Source: Clostridia bacterium (GTDB lineage Bacteria; Bacillota; Clostridia; Lachnospirales; Lachnospiraceae). From it: a stretch of 64,000 nt of DNA. The notes below the pieces were generated by a model that ran no database searches, had not been told where the DNA came from, and saw only the letters and a program-made list of their open reading frames with translations. Below are positions 1 to 9,331 of the stretch, in pieces; position 1 is the first letter of the stretch, and each line of letters begins with the position of its first letter. The DNA is taken from contig CAJTAK010000022.1 of NCBI GenBank assembly GCA_910574255.1, positions 1-64,000 on the forward strand. The letters run 5' to 3'. Made by a program: the position numbers and the translations under genes.

Positions 1-213
1 CTGACCCAACTCAATAGTATAGTAATTATCCCCCCTTTCTTTCGCCATGCGGCAGAGCCTCCTGAAGAGGGTTACATAAAACCCCCTTGTTGATTCCATG
101 AACCGGGATGCATCCATTTGAGAAAGAATAGCATCCGTAAGTTCAGTTAGCTTTAGTGTGCTTCTATCTATAAGCCACACCTCCTTTCGTGGAAAGTATG
201 GCATAGAAACCAT
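1..213 (-). CDS. Tyrosine recombinase, N-terminal fragment (cut by window edge)
   Basis: An open frame on the minus strand runs without a stop from about 213 (ATG; a second in-frame ATG is at 204) to the window edge, 71 codons. The visible part contains a helix-rich segment (RGFYVTLFRRLCRMAKERG) that resembles the SAM-like core-binding domain of phage-type tyrosine recombinases of clostridial mobile elements. The catalytic domain with R-H-R-Y would lie outside the window, so the family is inferred. No strong ribosome site precedes either ATG. The gene lies just inside the short repeats at 229-312, which look like the end of its element, abutting a broken transposase. Confidence 0.5.
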   Translation of the reverse strand, partial: MVSMPYFPRKEVWLIDRSTLKLTELTDAILSQMDASRFMESTRGFYVTLFRRLCRMAKERGDNYYTIELGQ

Positions 214-228
214 TAACTGACCATAAAA

Positions 229-312
229 ACTATTCCGATATTTCTCAGCAAAGAATCATATATTTCAAGCAGATTTGACATATGTCGGAATAGTCAAAAC
301 ATCGGTATAGTC
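229..312. repeat. Short inverted/direct repeats at a mobile-element end
   Basis: ACTATTCCGATAT at 229-241 is inverted at 280-294 with one extra base. The 11-mer TCGGAATAGTC at 285-295 recurs as TCGGTATAGTC at 302-312. The transposase reading frame leaves its conserved protein sequence at 309-310, at the second direct repeat. This fits the terminal repeats of the recombinase element on the left having inserted into the transposase gene. The element's identity is inferred. Confidence 0.4.
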
Positions 313-993
313 GAAATTGAACATCCTGGGCACGCCGTACTTTGCCACAGCGCTTTTCATCACTGACATGAGGTTTACGAAGGTATCCTCGAAGAACACC
401 CCTGCCCCGGTGACAAGGCGGCTTGCGTCATCGATCAGGGCGATCACATATACCCTGCGTTTCCTGCCGTCTGCTGTCCTGAGGTACGGCCCGACGCTGG
501 AATCCCCGCACCAGACTTCGTTCACATGGGGGCGTTCATAGCGCCGCATATCCTGGACGGGCGTACTTCCTGCTTCCAGGGCGAGCCGGTTCACATACCT
601 GTTCACAGTGGACTCGGAGACTTCGCCGCCTTTTATGCTGCCGTCCTCCTTTAACTGCCGGAAAATGGCGGCTGCACCCATGCGGGGATAGCGTCCTTTC
701 AGATATGAGATTTTTTCTTTCAGGTCATCGTCCAGCTTTCTGGATCTGCCGCAGTCATTCCTCCCGGCAGGAAGCAGGGCGTCAAATCCCCCTTTCTGGT
801 AGGTGAAATACCATTTGTAGAGTGTTTTGGGTGCATAATTCCTGACCTCCCCGTTCGGATGCAGCAGTCCTTTTTGTGATGTTTTCTCCAGATAGTCCGC
901 CAGATTCCGGTACCCTTCCGGCAGGCCGGGGATGAGCGGAGCGATGGCCGAATAGCGCATCAACGCGATGGCATGTCTGTATTCCTGTTCCAT
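265..993 (-). pseudogene. DDE integrase-core transposase, 3' truncated
   Basis: The protein has an N-terminal helix-turn-helix region (about 1-130) and an rve-type integrase core beginning near residue 155. The first catalytic Asp is in WCGDSS and a second acidic patch is IALIDDASR. Family members continue after GVPRMFNFD with an Asn-Gly loop and a last catalytic Glu. Here the sequence turns into 14 unrelated residues and stops, so the third catalytic residue is missing and the enzyme should be inactive. Genuine transposase sequence covers about 310-993. It pairs with the gene at 1059-1610 as one insertion sequence. The ATG at 991-993 follows a good AGGAGG-like site. Confidence 0.75.
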
Positions 994-1058
994 TGATCTG
1001 AAACCTCCTTATGTTTTTATGTCATCATAAGGGAAAGGGGCATGGGAGTCACCCAAAG

Positions 1059-1610
1059 TTATGTAGGCGGCACAAAGAAGAGGTTCCTGGTATTTTTTAT
1101 CTGCATGAACTGGCGTCCGAAAAGGCGGATGCAGGGCTTAGTGAGGGCATGGGCGGGGGACAGCGGGAGGCTTTCGCTTAAGAGACGCTGCCGCCAGAAA
1201 CGGATATATAAGGACAGGATGTAAAAGACCTGGCTGGGAGAGAGTTCCGGGTTCGTATCCATCACCTCCCTGCCGTCCCTCCCATCTTCAAAGGAAGAAG
1301 CTATGGCGGCGTGGTCCGTGAGGAGGACCTGGGAGTAGGGGACGATGCCGGAGGGAAGGAGGGCATGGGTGGCATTGCAGAGGCTGCACTGCACCCTGCG
1401 TATGACAAGGGGGATCTTTCCCAGTGCTGTTTTTATGGAGCGGGTATAGGCCCCGTGCCCTGCGAGGCAGCCGCAGTGGCCGCAGGAACACTCCAGCTGG
1501 CAGATCTGGATGGAATCCATGGCATCATCATAAAATTCCTGTGAAATTTCGTTGCATTCTTCTGTGATTACTGTTATCATATCCTTGTCTGTGGCGGAAC
1601 CGTCCGCCAT
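1059..1610 (-). CDS. Insertion-sequence accessory protein, DUF6431-like
   Basis: This 183-residue protein has two cysteine pairs, CSCGHCGC near residue 41 and CSLC near 76, followed by a THALLPSGIVPYS segment. That layout is a zinc-ribbon-like N-terminus typical of the DUF6431 proteins encoded beside integrase-type transposases in Firmicutes insertion sequences. It ends with a helical segment and QIKNTRNLFFVPPT. It lies 65 bp upstream of the truncated transposase on the same strand, so the two form one element. Its role in transposition is unknown; DNA binding is a guess from the zinc ribbon. The family name is from memory of the pattern. Confidence 0.6.
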   Translation of the reverse strand: MADGSATDKDMITVITEECNEISQEFYDDAMDSIQICQLECSCGHCGCLAGHGAYTRSIKTALGKIPLVIRRVQCSLCNATHALLPSGIVPYSQVLLTDHAAIASSFEDGRDGREVMDTNPELSPSQVFYILSLYIRFWRQRLLSESLPLSPAHALTKPCIRLFGRQFMQIKNTRNLFFVPPT

Positions 1611-1619
1611 GGTGTGAGT

Positions 1620-1667
1620 AAGGACAGGGACACAAACTTTGGTCGGTGAGGGTTCCTGTCCTTTTTT
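1620..1667. repeat. Hairpin at the outer edge of the insertion sequence
   Basis: AAGGACAGG at 1620-1628 is repeated inverted as CCTGTCCTT at 1655-1663 and followed by a T run on the plus strand. It lies just upstream of the DUF6431-like start codon. It could be the right-hand terminal structure of the insertion sequence or a terminator that shields it from incoming transcription. Confidence 0.45.
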
Positions 1668-1695
1668 CTGCGTATCAGATAAAAGGATAGCACAA

Positions 1696-1755
1696 AAGGT
1701 ATGGAGATGAAATAATCTGACGGAAAATATATCAGATTAAAATATCCCATACCTT
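1696..1755. repeat. Nested 60-bp palindrome at the end of the relaxase remnant
   Basis: Outer arms AAGGTATGG (1696-1704) and CCATACCTT (1747-1755) enclose inner arms TAATCTGA (1713-1720) and TCAGATTA (1732-1739). The structure overlaps the accidental stop codon of the truncated relaxase. It may be the terminator of whatever sequence replaced the relaxase end, or a terminus of an inserted element. No clear T run follows. Confidence 0.45.
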
Positions 1756-2500
1756 ATTTAATTTGGAGAAAAACTGAGGATTTTGGTTCAGATAAACTAA
1801 CGAATAACACTTTGAGCCGGATTGCCTGCCCACGGTGCGACACTTCACAGCCCATTTCCGCAAGCAGCTTTAACAGCCCGTCAAAGTCTGCCGGTTTCTG
1901 TTCTAATGCCTGGTCAATCATCACGCAGAGCTGTTCCCGATGGGAGGGCTTCGCCTGATCCCCCAGCCATTTGTTGTAGCTTTTTCCATGCGGTTTTGGG
2001 TCCTCTACAATGGAATAGCCATTCTCAACGCAGATGGTATCATTCAGCCGCCGGACCGCACGGGTGCTGCCCCAGAAGTTTCGGAATTTCCGGTCGCAGT
2101 TCAGATTGACCGCCTTCCAGATGATGTGATTATGGATATGGGATTTGTCGATATGGGTGCAGACCACAAAGGCATGATTGCCCTTGGTGAACCGTTTGGC
2201 AAACTCCATGCCCAGCCGGTTGGCTTCTTCCGGGGTGATCTCGCCGGGGACAAAGGACTGCCGGACATGGTAGGCAAGTACATCGTCCGCGCCGCGTACC
2301 CGGCCAGTGGTGGAAATGTACTCCCGTTTTGACAGCAGAAACTCGGTGTCGGCTACCCGGCTGTCACACGCAAAGCCGGTGACGAGCCTGCCGTTGTCCG
2401 TCTTTTGTGGGTTGGCTACATAGTCGATAATGTCACTGACCGCTTGGTTTTCGGTGCGGCCCTTGCCGATGTGCAGCGGCATGATGCGTGTGGTTGCCAT
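1754..2500 (-). pseudogene. MobA/VirD2-type relaxase, C-terminally truncated
   Basis: This is a mobilization relaxase that would nick the origin of transfer of an integrative mobilizable element. The N-terminal nuclease domain is well preserved: MATTRIMPLHIGKG at the start, and the metal-binding triad in THIDKSHIHNHI near residue 120. The start at 2500 is chosen because GAGGAGG lies 6-7 bases upstream. Family members run to about 400-500 residues; here recognizable sequence stops at about residue 231 (GQAIRLK), followed by 17 unrelated residues. The gene is therefore truncated, though the nuclease domain could fold. The divergent gene at 2603 and the serine recombinase remnant belong to the same element. 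Confidence 0.8.
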
Positions 2501-2602
2501 GATGGAATCCTCCTCTCTGAACTCGTTTCTTTTATTGCAATAAATCCTTTTGGCGGGTATAATAAAATAAAAATTTTTCTGCACCTCAAAGGAGTGCCTT
2601 TT

Positions 2603-4013
2603 ATGATAGAAAAATGGATAGCAGAGGCAACGGAATGTGATTTCAAAGTTGTCGTTGAAATTAAAAAACCAAAAAGCTGGCTGAAAAGCGTCAGTGCCTT
2701 TTCTAACGGTATTGGAGGGACGCTGTTCTTTGCATTGACGATAATCAGAATACGGTCGGCCTGCCCGACATTCAAGGTGATGCCAAGGCCATCAGCCGCT
2801 TTATTAAGGAGCGGATTACACCCATCCCTCAATTTGTGCTGACCCCGTTTCAGGAAGATGGAAAGGATATGCTTGCCTTAAAAATTCCAGCTGGGACCTC
2901 CACACCCTATTACTATAAGGCAGACGGTATTATGGAAGCCTACATCCGGGTTGGGAATGAAAGCGTGGCTGCGCCTGATTACATCGTCAACGAACTGATT
3001 TTGAAAGGAACACACCGGTCCTTTGACGCACTGGTGACAGATGCCCCAGGAAAAATTATAGCTTTACACTGTTGGAGGCAACCTACCTGGAGCGTACAGG
3101 ACTGCGGATGTAACTGCCGGACTACTGTTCTTTTGGCCTTGCGGATAAAAATGGGATGCTCACAAATGCCGGAAGGCTGCTGACGGATCAGCGCACTGTT
3201 TTTAACTCCCGGATATTCTGCACCCGCTGGAATGGTTTGGAGAAAGGCTCTATCTTTGATGATGCGCTGGATGATAAGGAGTATGAGGGCAGTCTGATTT
3301 ATCTCCTGCAAAGCGGCTGTGAATTTATCCGAAACAACTCCAAAGTCCGTTTCGCAAAAGAAGCGCAGTATCGTGTGGATAAACCTGATTACGCAGAGCG
3401 GGCAGTAACCGAGGCTGTGGTCAATGCCCTGATCCATCGGGATTATATCGTTTTGGGCAGCGAGATTCATATTGATATGTACGATGACCGGGTAGAGATT
3501 GTATCGCCAGGTGGAATGTTCGAGGGTGCGCCTGTTCAGGAATGTGACATCAATACCATTCGCTCTGTACGCCGGAATCCAGTCATTGCAGACTTGTTTC
3601 ACCGTATGAAATATATGGAACGGCGGGGAAGCGGTCTGCGTAAGATCGTAAGTGAAACAGAAAAACTGCCAGGGTATGAAGAATATCTAAAACCGGAGTT
3701 TTTCTCAACACCATCGGATTTCAGGGTGATTTTAAAAAATGTGAACTACATCATGAGTGGTAGTTCCACACATGAAACCACACATGATACCATACATGAC
3801 CTTGCTTTGACGCAAAAACAGGCTCTTTTATTGGACTTCTGCACCGAGGCCAGAAGCAGGGATGAGATGCAGGCATTTGTTGGGATTACAAACCGTTCTC
3901 ATTTTAGTAAGGCTTATTTGAAACCACTGTTGGCATCTGGGAAACTTAAAATGACCATTCCTGATAAGCCTAAGAGCCGGAGCCAAAAATATATTACAGC
4001 AAAAGAGCAATAG
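2603..4013 (+). pseudogene. AlbA_2/Schlafen-type ATP-binding regulator, frameshifted
   Basis: The reading frame starts at ATG 2603 behind AAAGGAG and shows the AlbA_2 putative DNA-binding domain (EIKKPKSWLKSVSAFSNG, then GGTLFF). At about 2731 one base appears lost, because the next frame reads IDDNQNTVGLPDIQGDAK as expected. Further frame changes occur near 3055 (frame resumes with YSFTLLEATYLERTG) and near 3110 (resumes with DYCSFGLADKNGMLTNAG). The last frame holds the HATPase-like region (AVTEAVVNALIHRDY, VEIVSPGG) and a C-terminal winged-helix segment. Three lesions make it a pseudogene. Such genes are common cargo next to relaxases in mobilizable elements. Confidence 0.8.
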
Positions 4014-4018
4014 GCCAA

Positions 4019-5134
4019 TCCGGGTTGTGGCTGGAATCAGCCGATATTCCGGCAAAAGCCGCCCCCGTGGTGAAGCAGATATACAGCTTATGCCTTGCCG
4101 GGAACGGTCCGACAAAGATAGCCCGTATGCTTGCGGAACAGCAAATCCCCACGCCGGGAACGCTGGAATACCGCCGGACGGGAAGCACCCGCCGCTACCA
4201 CCCCGGCTATGAGTGCAGATGGGCGACAAACACCGTGGCACATATCCTTGAAAACCGGGAATACACGGGCTGCCTTGTGAACTTCAAGACCGAGAAAGTG
4301 TCCTACAAGGTGAAGCAGAGCAAGGAGAACCCCGTGGAGAAACAGGCAATCTTTGAGAACCACCACAAAGCAATCATTGACCGGGAAACATGGGAGCGTG
4401 TGCAGGAGCTACGCAAGCAGCGCAAACGCCCTAACCGCTATGATGAAGTGGGCTTGTTCTCCGGCATACTCTTTTGTGCCGACTGCGGCAGCGTCATGTA
4501 CCAGCAACGCTACCAGACAGATAAAAGGCGGCAAGACTGCTACATATGCGGCAGTTACAAAAAGCGAACCCATGACTGTACGGCGCACTTTATCCGCACC
4601 GACCTTTTGACCGCCGGAGTGACCGAGAACCTACGGAAAGTCACCAGCTACGCCGCCAAGCATGAAGCCCGGTTTATGAAGCTGTTGACCGAGCAGACCG
4701 AGGACGGGAGCAAACGCCGGAACGCCGCAAGGAAGAAAGAACTGGAAGCGGCAGAAAAACGGATTGCGGAACTCTCCGCTATCTTCAAGCGGCTGTATGA
4801 GGACAGCGTGACCGGGCGCATATCGGACGAGCGTTTCACGGAGCTTTCGGCAGACTATGAAACCGAGCAAAAGGAGCTGAAAGAGAAAGCCGCCGCCTTG
4901 CACAGCGAACTTTCTAAAACGCTGGAAGCCACGGCAAACGCTGAAAAGTTTATGAAAGTGGTACGCAAGTACACCAGCTTTGAGGAACTCACCCCTACCC
5001 TGTTGCGGGAGTTTATGGAGAAAATCGTAATCCACGAATCGGAAGCCCTTGACGGGAAACGGCGGGGGAAGCTCCGCAGACAGGAAATCGAAATCTATTA
5101 CTCTTTTGTCGGCAAGGTAGAATTGCCCGACTAA
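4019..5134 (+). pseudogene. Large serine recombinase, lacking the catalytic domain
   Basis: The sequence matches the C-terminal two thirds of a TnpX-type large serine recombinase, the integrase/excisionase of many clostridial elements. Seen in order: recombinase domain (about residues 8-110, QIYSLCLAGNGPTKIARML), a zinc ribbon (FCADCGSVMY, later CYICGSYKKRTHDC), a coiled coil (about 225-310) and a basic C-terminus. The N-terminal resolvase domain with the catalytic serine is absent. Sequence directly upstream is the end of the ATP-binding pseudogene, so the 5' half was deleted. No valid start codon or ribosome site is visible. The parent element can no longer move by this enzyme. Confidence 0.85.
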
Positions 5135-5200
5135 AGCCCGACCCGTCCGACAGTCAGCCGGACAGGGAACGGCAAAATTTTTTACACTTCTTTTACTTCT

Positions 5201-5365
<165 letters not shown>

Positions 5366-5494
5366 TTAATCGAGGATATCTCTTCCGTCAATTCTCCTGG
5401 CGGTTAATGTATTTTTTCTTCGGAAATAAATAAAATATGAAGCCGAATCTGCAAGTTAGATTGCAATACTTCAGTGCTTTCAGCAATCCAAAAA

Positions 5495-5533
5495 ACAAAG
5501 CCGGAAGTTTTTTATAAAACTTCCAGCTTTTCT
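5495..5533 (-). terminator. Terminator of the PTS/rpiB operon
   Basis: On the minus strand AAGCTGGAAGTTTT pairs with AAAACTTCCGGCTT across a short loop and is followed by GTTTTTT. It lies 45 bp after the rpiB stop codon and should end the operon before the GH1 stub. Confidence 0.8.
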
Positions 5534-5577
5534 TATATAGCCAGTGCGGGTGAAAACAGCACTCCCAAAAGCCGGTG

Positions 5578-6027
5578 CTATTTCTGCCGCTCCTCGATTT
5601 CTTTTATCATATCAATTCGCCGCTGATGTCTTCCGCCCTCATACTTTCCTGTAAGCCAGGCATCTACAATCATCTTTGCCAGTTCGATTCCTACCACACG
5701 TGCTCCAAAAGCCAACATATTTGTATTATTATGCTGTCTGGAAAGAGATGCCGAATATGGTTCTGAACAGGTGACACATCTTATTCCCTGCACCTTATTT
5801 GCAGCTATGGATATCCCCACACCAGTACCACAAATCACAATTCCGGCATCTGCTTCCCCATTTGCGACCATATTGGCAACCGCTTCACCGGATATTGGAT
5901 AATCAAATCTTTCATGTGAATCTGTCCCCACATTAATTACTTCATATCCATATGTATCTTGAATGTAATCACGAATCATCTGCTTGTATTCAACAGCAAC
6001 GTGATCATTCCCGATTGCAATTTTCAT
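5578..6027 (-). CDS. rpiB: Ribose-5-phosphate isomerase B / allose-6-phosphate isomerase
   Basis: This 149-residue RpiB/LacAB-family cytosolic isomerase interconverts aldose and ketose phosphates. The family signature is complete: Asp8-His9 (GNDHV), the catalytic Cys66 in ICGTGVGISIAANK, and His99-Asn100 in the RQHNN loop, all in the usual places and at the usual length. Family members act on ribose-5-phosphate or on allose-6-phosphate; the sequence alone does not settle which. It is the last gene of the PTS operon, 13 bp after the TIM-barrel gene, and a terminator follows. The paired epimerase suggests either a pentose route or the allose-6-P to allulose-6-P to fructose-6-P route. Confidence 0.9.
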   Translation of the reverse strand: MKIAIGNDHVAVEYKQMIRDYIQDTYGYEVINVGTDSHERFDYPISGEAVANMVANGEADAGIVICGTGVGISIAANKVQGIRCVTCSEPYSASLSRQHNNTNMLAFGARVVGIELAKMIVDAWLTGKYEGGRHQRRIDMIKEIEERQK

Positions 6028-6040
6028 CTGGTCTTCCTCC

Positions 6041-7015
6041 TTATCGTCTTCCTGCTGCCACTCTTCTAAATGTTAATCTTCTTCCCTTTAATGCCAGTGA
6101 CATAGTATAAATTCCCTCAGGTGAACTCATACCTGATAATCCGGCATCGCCAATAGCATGGATATCGGCTCCTGTCATTTTGGACCACAACGCACACTGT
6201 CTGATAGAGTTGTCATCTGCTCCCTCTACAGAACAGTCAAGGAAATTTAATGCCAGTGTTCCAGGTCGATAAGTATGAACCAGGGTCACCAATGATCGTA
6301 TATCTTCTACCGTAATTCCCGGCCGGCATCCGGGCATCGGCAGACATATTACATCCGCTCCCCCATCAATCAGATCTTTCACAAACTGTTCATGTACGGA
6401 CATGGGGACCTGTGGATCTCCGATAACCTTTTCGTCTACACCATCCTCCCATTTTCCTGCAAATATGAGCATTCTTTCTCCAATCAGTTCTTTTGCCCGT
6501 TTTGTCGCATTTACAATTACATCATAAGAGGTACGAGTTCCCGGATTACCACCCAAAACAATAAAATCACACTCTTCCTTTATTGCCTTTTCAATATTTT
6601 CAGAAGAGGCAATGCGATCTGAACGAACCAAAGATTTTTCCGGTGACGTGGATGTGGCAGCATCATCCCCCTGTCCGCATTCCAAATAAATTCCTAAAGG
6701 AACATTTATCAGCTTTTTCATATCCTTTACCCGATACTGTCTGGTCTTATAGGTTTTATTATCTTCGTCCCATTCTTCTACCAGCAATCCCGGCTGCTGA
6801 ACATTTTCGTCCATGGAATATCCATTTAAAAAAATCATATCTGCTCCAAACGCCTGAGCAATCTCCGGATTCGTCGTTCCTTCACACAATGACAGACCCA
6901 CATAATTCTGACATAAAACTGTCCTGCCCTCACTTGCCAATACGGATGCTTTCAGTTCCCCGGCACTCATATTCATAATTTCACTTCTACTGCTACTGAT
7001 CAATCTTCTTGCCAT
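6041..7015 (-). CDS. TIM-barrel protein of unknown function (DUF7916-like)
   Basis: The 324-residue protein reads as a soluble beta/alpha barrel: LICRUCIAL-type cofactor motifs are absent, but repeating strand-end patterns are visible (GADMIFLNGY, IPLG-type strands, CDFIVLGGNPGT, GADVICLPMPG, HAIGDAGLSGMSSPEG). It resembles a family, probably DUF7916, once mislabelled as haloacid dehalogenases and repeatedly encoded with PTS transporters. The start at 7015 is chosen because AAAGGA lies about 11 bases upstream and the conserved sequence begins there (MARRLISSS). It sits between epimerase and isomerase, so it probably acts on the same sugar phosphate, perhaps as an aldolase or another isomerase. 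No reaction is assigned. Confidence 0.6.
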   Translation of the reverse strand: MARRLISSSRSEIMNMSAGELKASVLASEGRTVLCQNYVGLSLCEGTTNPEIAQAFGADMIFLNGYSMDENVQQPGLLVEEWDEDNKTYKTRQYRVKDMKKLINVPLGIYLECGQGDDAATSTSPEKSLVRSDRIASSENIEKAIKEECDFIVLGGNPGTRTSYDVIVNATKRAKELIGERMLIFAGKWEDGVDEKVIGDPQVPMSVHEQFVKDLIDGGADVICLPMPGCRPGITVEDIRSLVTLVHTYRPGTLALNFLDCSVEGADDNSIRQCALWSKMTGADIHAIGDAGLSGMSSPEGIYTMSLALKGRRLTFRRVAAGRR

Positions 7016-7035
7016 TGTAAAATTCATTCCTTTCA

Positions 7036-7689
7036 TTACCCGCATCTAAAAGATGCACATATTGTATCATAATTTTCCTGCTTTCCGAACAATGCACTTG
7101 TACCCAGTACAAATCCTGCAACTCCAATTTGGGACAATAATGTGATTTTTTCCGGGCTGCAGGCACCGTCAAGAATAACCTTATACCCGCCATATTTATC
7201 AGCCTCACTGATAAATCTTTGAATCTTGGGAGTAATAAATTCCAAATACTTCTGACTTGCAAACCCCGGATTTACGCTCATTATCAAAACATAATCACAG
7301 AGTACCAGAAAATCCCTCACCGCTTCAAAAGAAGTCCCCGGATTAAGAGCAATTCCGGGAATTGCCCCAAGATCTCGTATCATTTGCAGGGTTCTACATA
7401 TCTGAACATCCGCTTCCGGATGAACATAAATAATCTTTGCACCTAAATCCACAAACTTCTTAATATAATCACCGGGATTCATAATCATAAGGTGTACATC
7501 ACAGGGTTTTGTTGAATGGCTGCAGATATATTCAATATCCTGCAGCCCCATTCCAAAGTTTGGAACAAATTGCCCATCCATAACATCTAAATGAAAAATA
7601 TCAATCCCGCTCTGTTCCAATTCTTTGATTTCGTTATCAAGGTTTCCAAAATCAGCACACATCATAGATGGACATAATATCTTATGCAT
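7036..7689 (-). CDS. Ribulose/allulose-phosphate 3-epimerase family enzyme
   Basis: This 217-residue TIM barrel belongs to the ribulose-phosphate 3-epimerase family. Diagnostic residues are present: CPSMMCADF at the start, His33 and catalytic Asp35 in HLDVMDGQFVPN, DVHLMI, MSVNPGF, and the second catalytic Asp in ILDGACSP. The loops differ from housekeeping Rpe and recall AlsE-type hexulose-6-phosphate epimerases, so a substrate other than ribulose-5-phosphate is quite possible. The start overlaps the end of the EIIC gene; GTGAGG lies about 10 bases before the chosen ATG, giving translational coupling. An ATG two codons upstream is the alternative. Confidence 0.85.
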   Translation of the reverse strand: MHKILCPSMMCADFGNLDNEIKELEQSGIDIFHLDVMDGQFVPNFGMGLQDIEYICSHSTKPCDVHLMIMNPGDYIKKFVDLGAKIIYVHPEADVQICRTLQMIRDLGAIPGIALNPGTSFEAVRDFLVLCDYVLIMSVNPGFASQKYLEFITPKIQRFISEADKYGGYKVILDGACSPEKITLLSQIGVAGFVLGTSALFGKQENYDTICASFRCG

Positions 7690-8965
7690 TTGCATTTTCC
7701 TCACTGGCAATTCTCTGCAATTCCTGCTGCTCATACACTTTGACAAACGGGTAATAGATAACTACACCGATTGCAATATTGATAAGAGTCAAAATAATAT
7801 ATTTCCAGTCTCCTGATGCAATAGAGCCTATCAAAAGCGGCGGAGTTGCCCACGGTAATTCTACAAAGGGCGCACTAACAAATCCAATTAAAACTGCTCC
7901 ATACGTTACGATTGCCCCTGCAAGTCCGCTCAAGATAAACGGCAGAAGCAGAATCGGATTCATAACCAAAGGAAGTCCGAATACCACCGGCTCCACAATG
8001 GAAAAGAACGCTGCCGGTAAAGAAGCGATTGAAAATGTTTTTAAATGCTTAACTTTCGAAAAGAGAAGCAATATCAGTAATCCCAAAACCGGTCCTGTCC
8101 ACAGACATGTCCTCTCTACCGCAGTGGTCCATATATATGGCAGCTCCATCCCTGCCTGAGCAGCCTCTGAATTTGCAGCTATCCACATCATTTTCATCGG
8201 ATCGAGAATTCCCTGAAACAGAGTGTCCGCATGTATCCCCAGCCCCCAAAGCAATTTGTTGATGATACAGAAAAATGAAAAGACAAAAATATTGTCAGCT
8301 CCCTTGAAAACCGGCTCCAGTAATCCAGAAATAATTGCCACAAGGTTTATATTGAAAATTGTTCTGATCAGCCAATAAAAAACGCCTACAATTGTATATG
8401 GTATTAAAGATGAAAACGCTTTTCCAACAGCAGGCGGTACTCCGTCCGGCATGCGTATTTCAATTTTCTTCTGAATACAGGTCTTATAAATTTTAAGCGC
8501 TAATATTGATGTAATCATTGTCGGGAAAAGTGCCTTTGCTCCAAAGGAACTTACATCCAGCATGTTATCTGCGGTTGTATTTTGATTAATCAGCAGAAAG
8601 GACATTAAGCTGAGTAATCCGCAGCTTACTTTATCCAATTCATACTCTTCAGCATAATTCAAGCCTACGGAAACTGAGAAAAATAATGTCATAAAGCCCA
8701 TCGTCAAATTATTCATCAGACCAATTTGATCGGAAAACGGTGCCAAAAAAGGCAATATTGGTTTTTCCGTTCCCATAGAAGTCGTTCCCAAAAGGGAAAT
8801 AAGAAGCATAATACTGCCGAACAGAATCAAAGGCATTACATTCACCATACTGTTCTTAATGATGTTTAAGGTAGGTCTGTTAAATATTCTCATAAGGACA
8901 GGAGCAATTTTCTCCTCAATTACCGCTGTCATTTTATCCATAAAACTACTTTTCGATTTCTCCAT
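7682..8965 (-). CDS. PTS lactose/cellobiose-family permease, EIIC
   Basis: This 427-residue membrane protein carries about ten hydrophobic segments and has the sequence character of EIIC of the lactose/cellobiose (chitobiose) PTS family: an amphipathic N-terminal helix, the GLGIHADTLFQG loop, and the conserved ERTCLWTGP and FSIVEPVVFGLPLVMNP regions that form the substrate site. It transports and helps phosphorylate a sugar. EIIB and EIIA follow the family's separate-subunit pattern and lie immediately upstream. The lactose/cellobiose family takes up glucosides, chitobiose and other sugars, so the substrate is open; the nearby epimerase and isomerase argue against a simple beta-glucoside. Confidence 0.9.
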   Translation of the reverse strand: MEKSKSSFMDKMTAVIEEKIAPVLMRIFNRPTLNIIKNSMVNVMPLILFGSIMLLISLLGTTSMGTEKPILPFLAPFSDQIGLMNNLTMGFMTLFFSVSVGLNYAEEYELDKVSCGLLSLMSFLLINQNTTADNMLDVSSFGAKALFPTMITSILALKIYKTCIQKKIEIRMPDGVPPAVGKAFSSLIPYTIVGVFYWLIRTIFNINLVAIISGLLEPVFKGADNIFVFSFFCIINKLLWGLGIHADTLFQGILDPMKMMWIAANSEAAQAGMELPYIWTTAVERTCLWTGPVLGLLILLLFSKVKHLKTFSIASLPAAFFSIVEPVVFGLPLVMNPILLLPFILSGLAGAIVTYGAVLIGFVSAPFVELPWATPPLLIGSIASGDWKYIILTLINIAIGVVIYYPFVKVYEQQELQRIASEENANA

Positions 8966-8999
8966 TTACTTTACCTCCAAACGTGTTGTTGACTTTCTT

Positions 9000-9308
9000 T
9001 TATGACTTTGCCATGTTTAATGCGGTATCCAGCACCTTTTTCCCATCCATCAATCCATAGGCTCTCATATCTACAACATCCACTTTCATACCTCTGGGTT
9101 CATACGTCTTTTTCATTTTACTAAGCAGATATCTTACCTGCGGCCCCAGTAAAAGTACATCTGTCGGCTTATCATACTTTGCAAACGCTGCTTCTGACAT
9201 TGCAATTATCTCCGCCTCAATATTCTCCTTTTTAGCAGCCTCTTTCATTTTATTTACCAGCAGACTGGTAGACATTCCCGCTGCGCAGACTAATGTAATA
9301 TATAACAT
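9000..9308 (-). CDS. PTS lactose/cellobiose-family EIIB
   Basis: This 102-residue soluble phosphocarrier has the phosphorylated Cys8 in VCAAGMSTSLLVNKM, the P-loop-like signature of the lactose/cellobiose EIIB family. The length is normal. It takes phosphate from EIIA and passes it to the incoming sugar on EIIC. It lies 34 bp upstream of EIIC and 23 bp downstream of EIIA in one transcription unit. Confidence 0.9.
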   Translation of the reverse strand: MLYITLVCAAGMSTSLLVNKMKEAAKKENIEAEIIAMSEAAFAKYDKPTDVLLLGPQVRYLLSKMKKTYEPRGMKVDVVDMRAYGLMDGKKVLDTALNMAKS

Positions 9309-9331
9309 TTTTTCAATCTCCTTTTCATTTT

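Noticed and set aside
6041..7015. Haloacid dehalogenase-like hydrolase
   Set aside because: No DxDx(T/V) nucleophile motif is present; the sequence reads as a TIM barrel.
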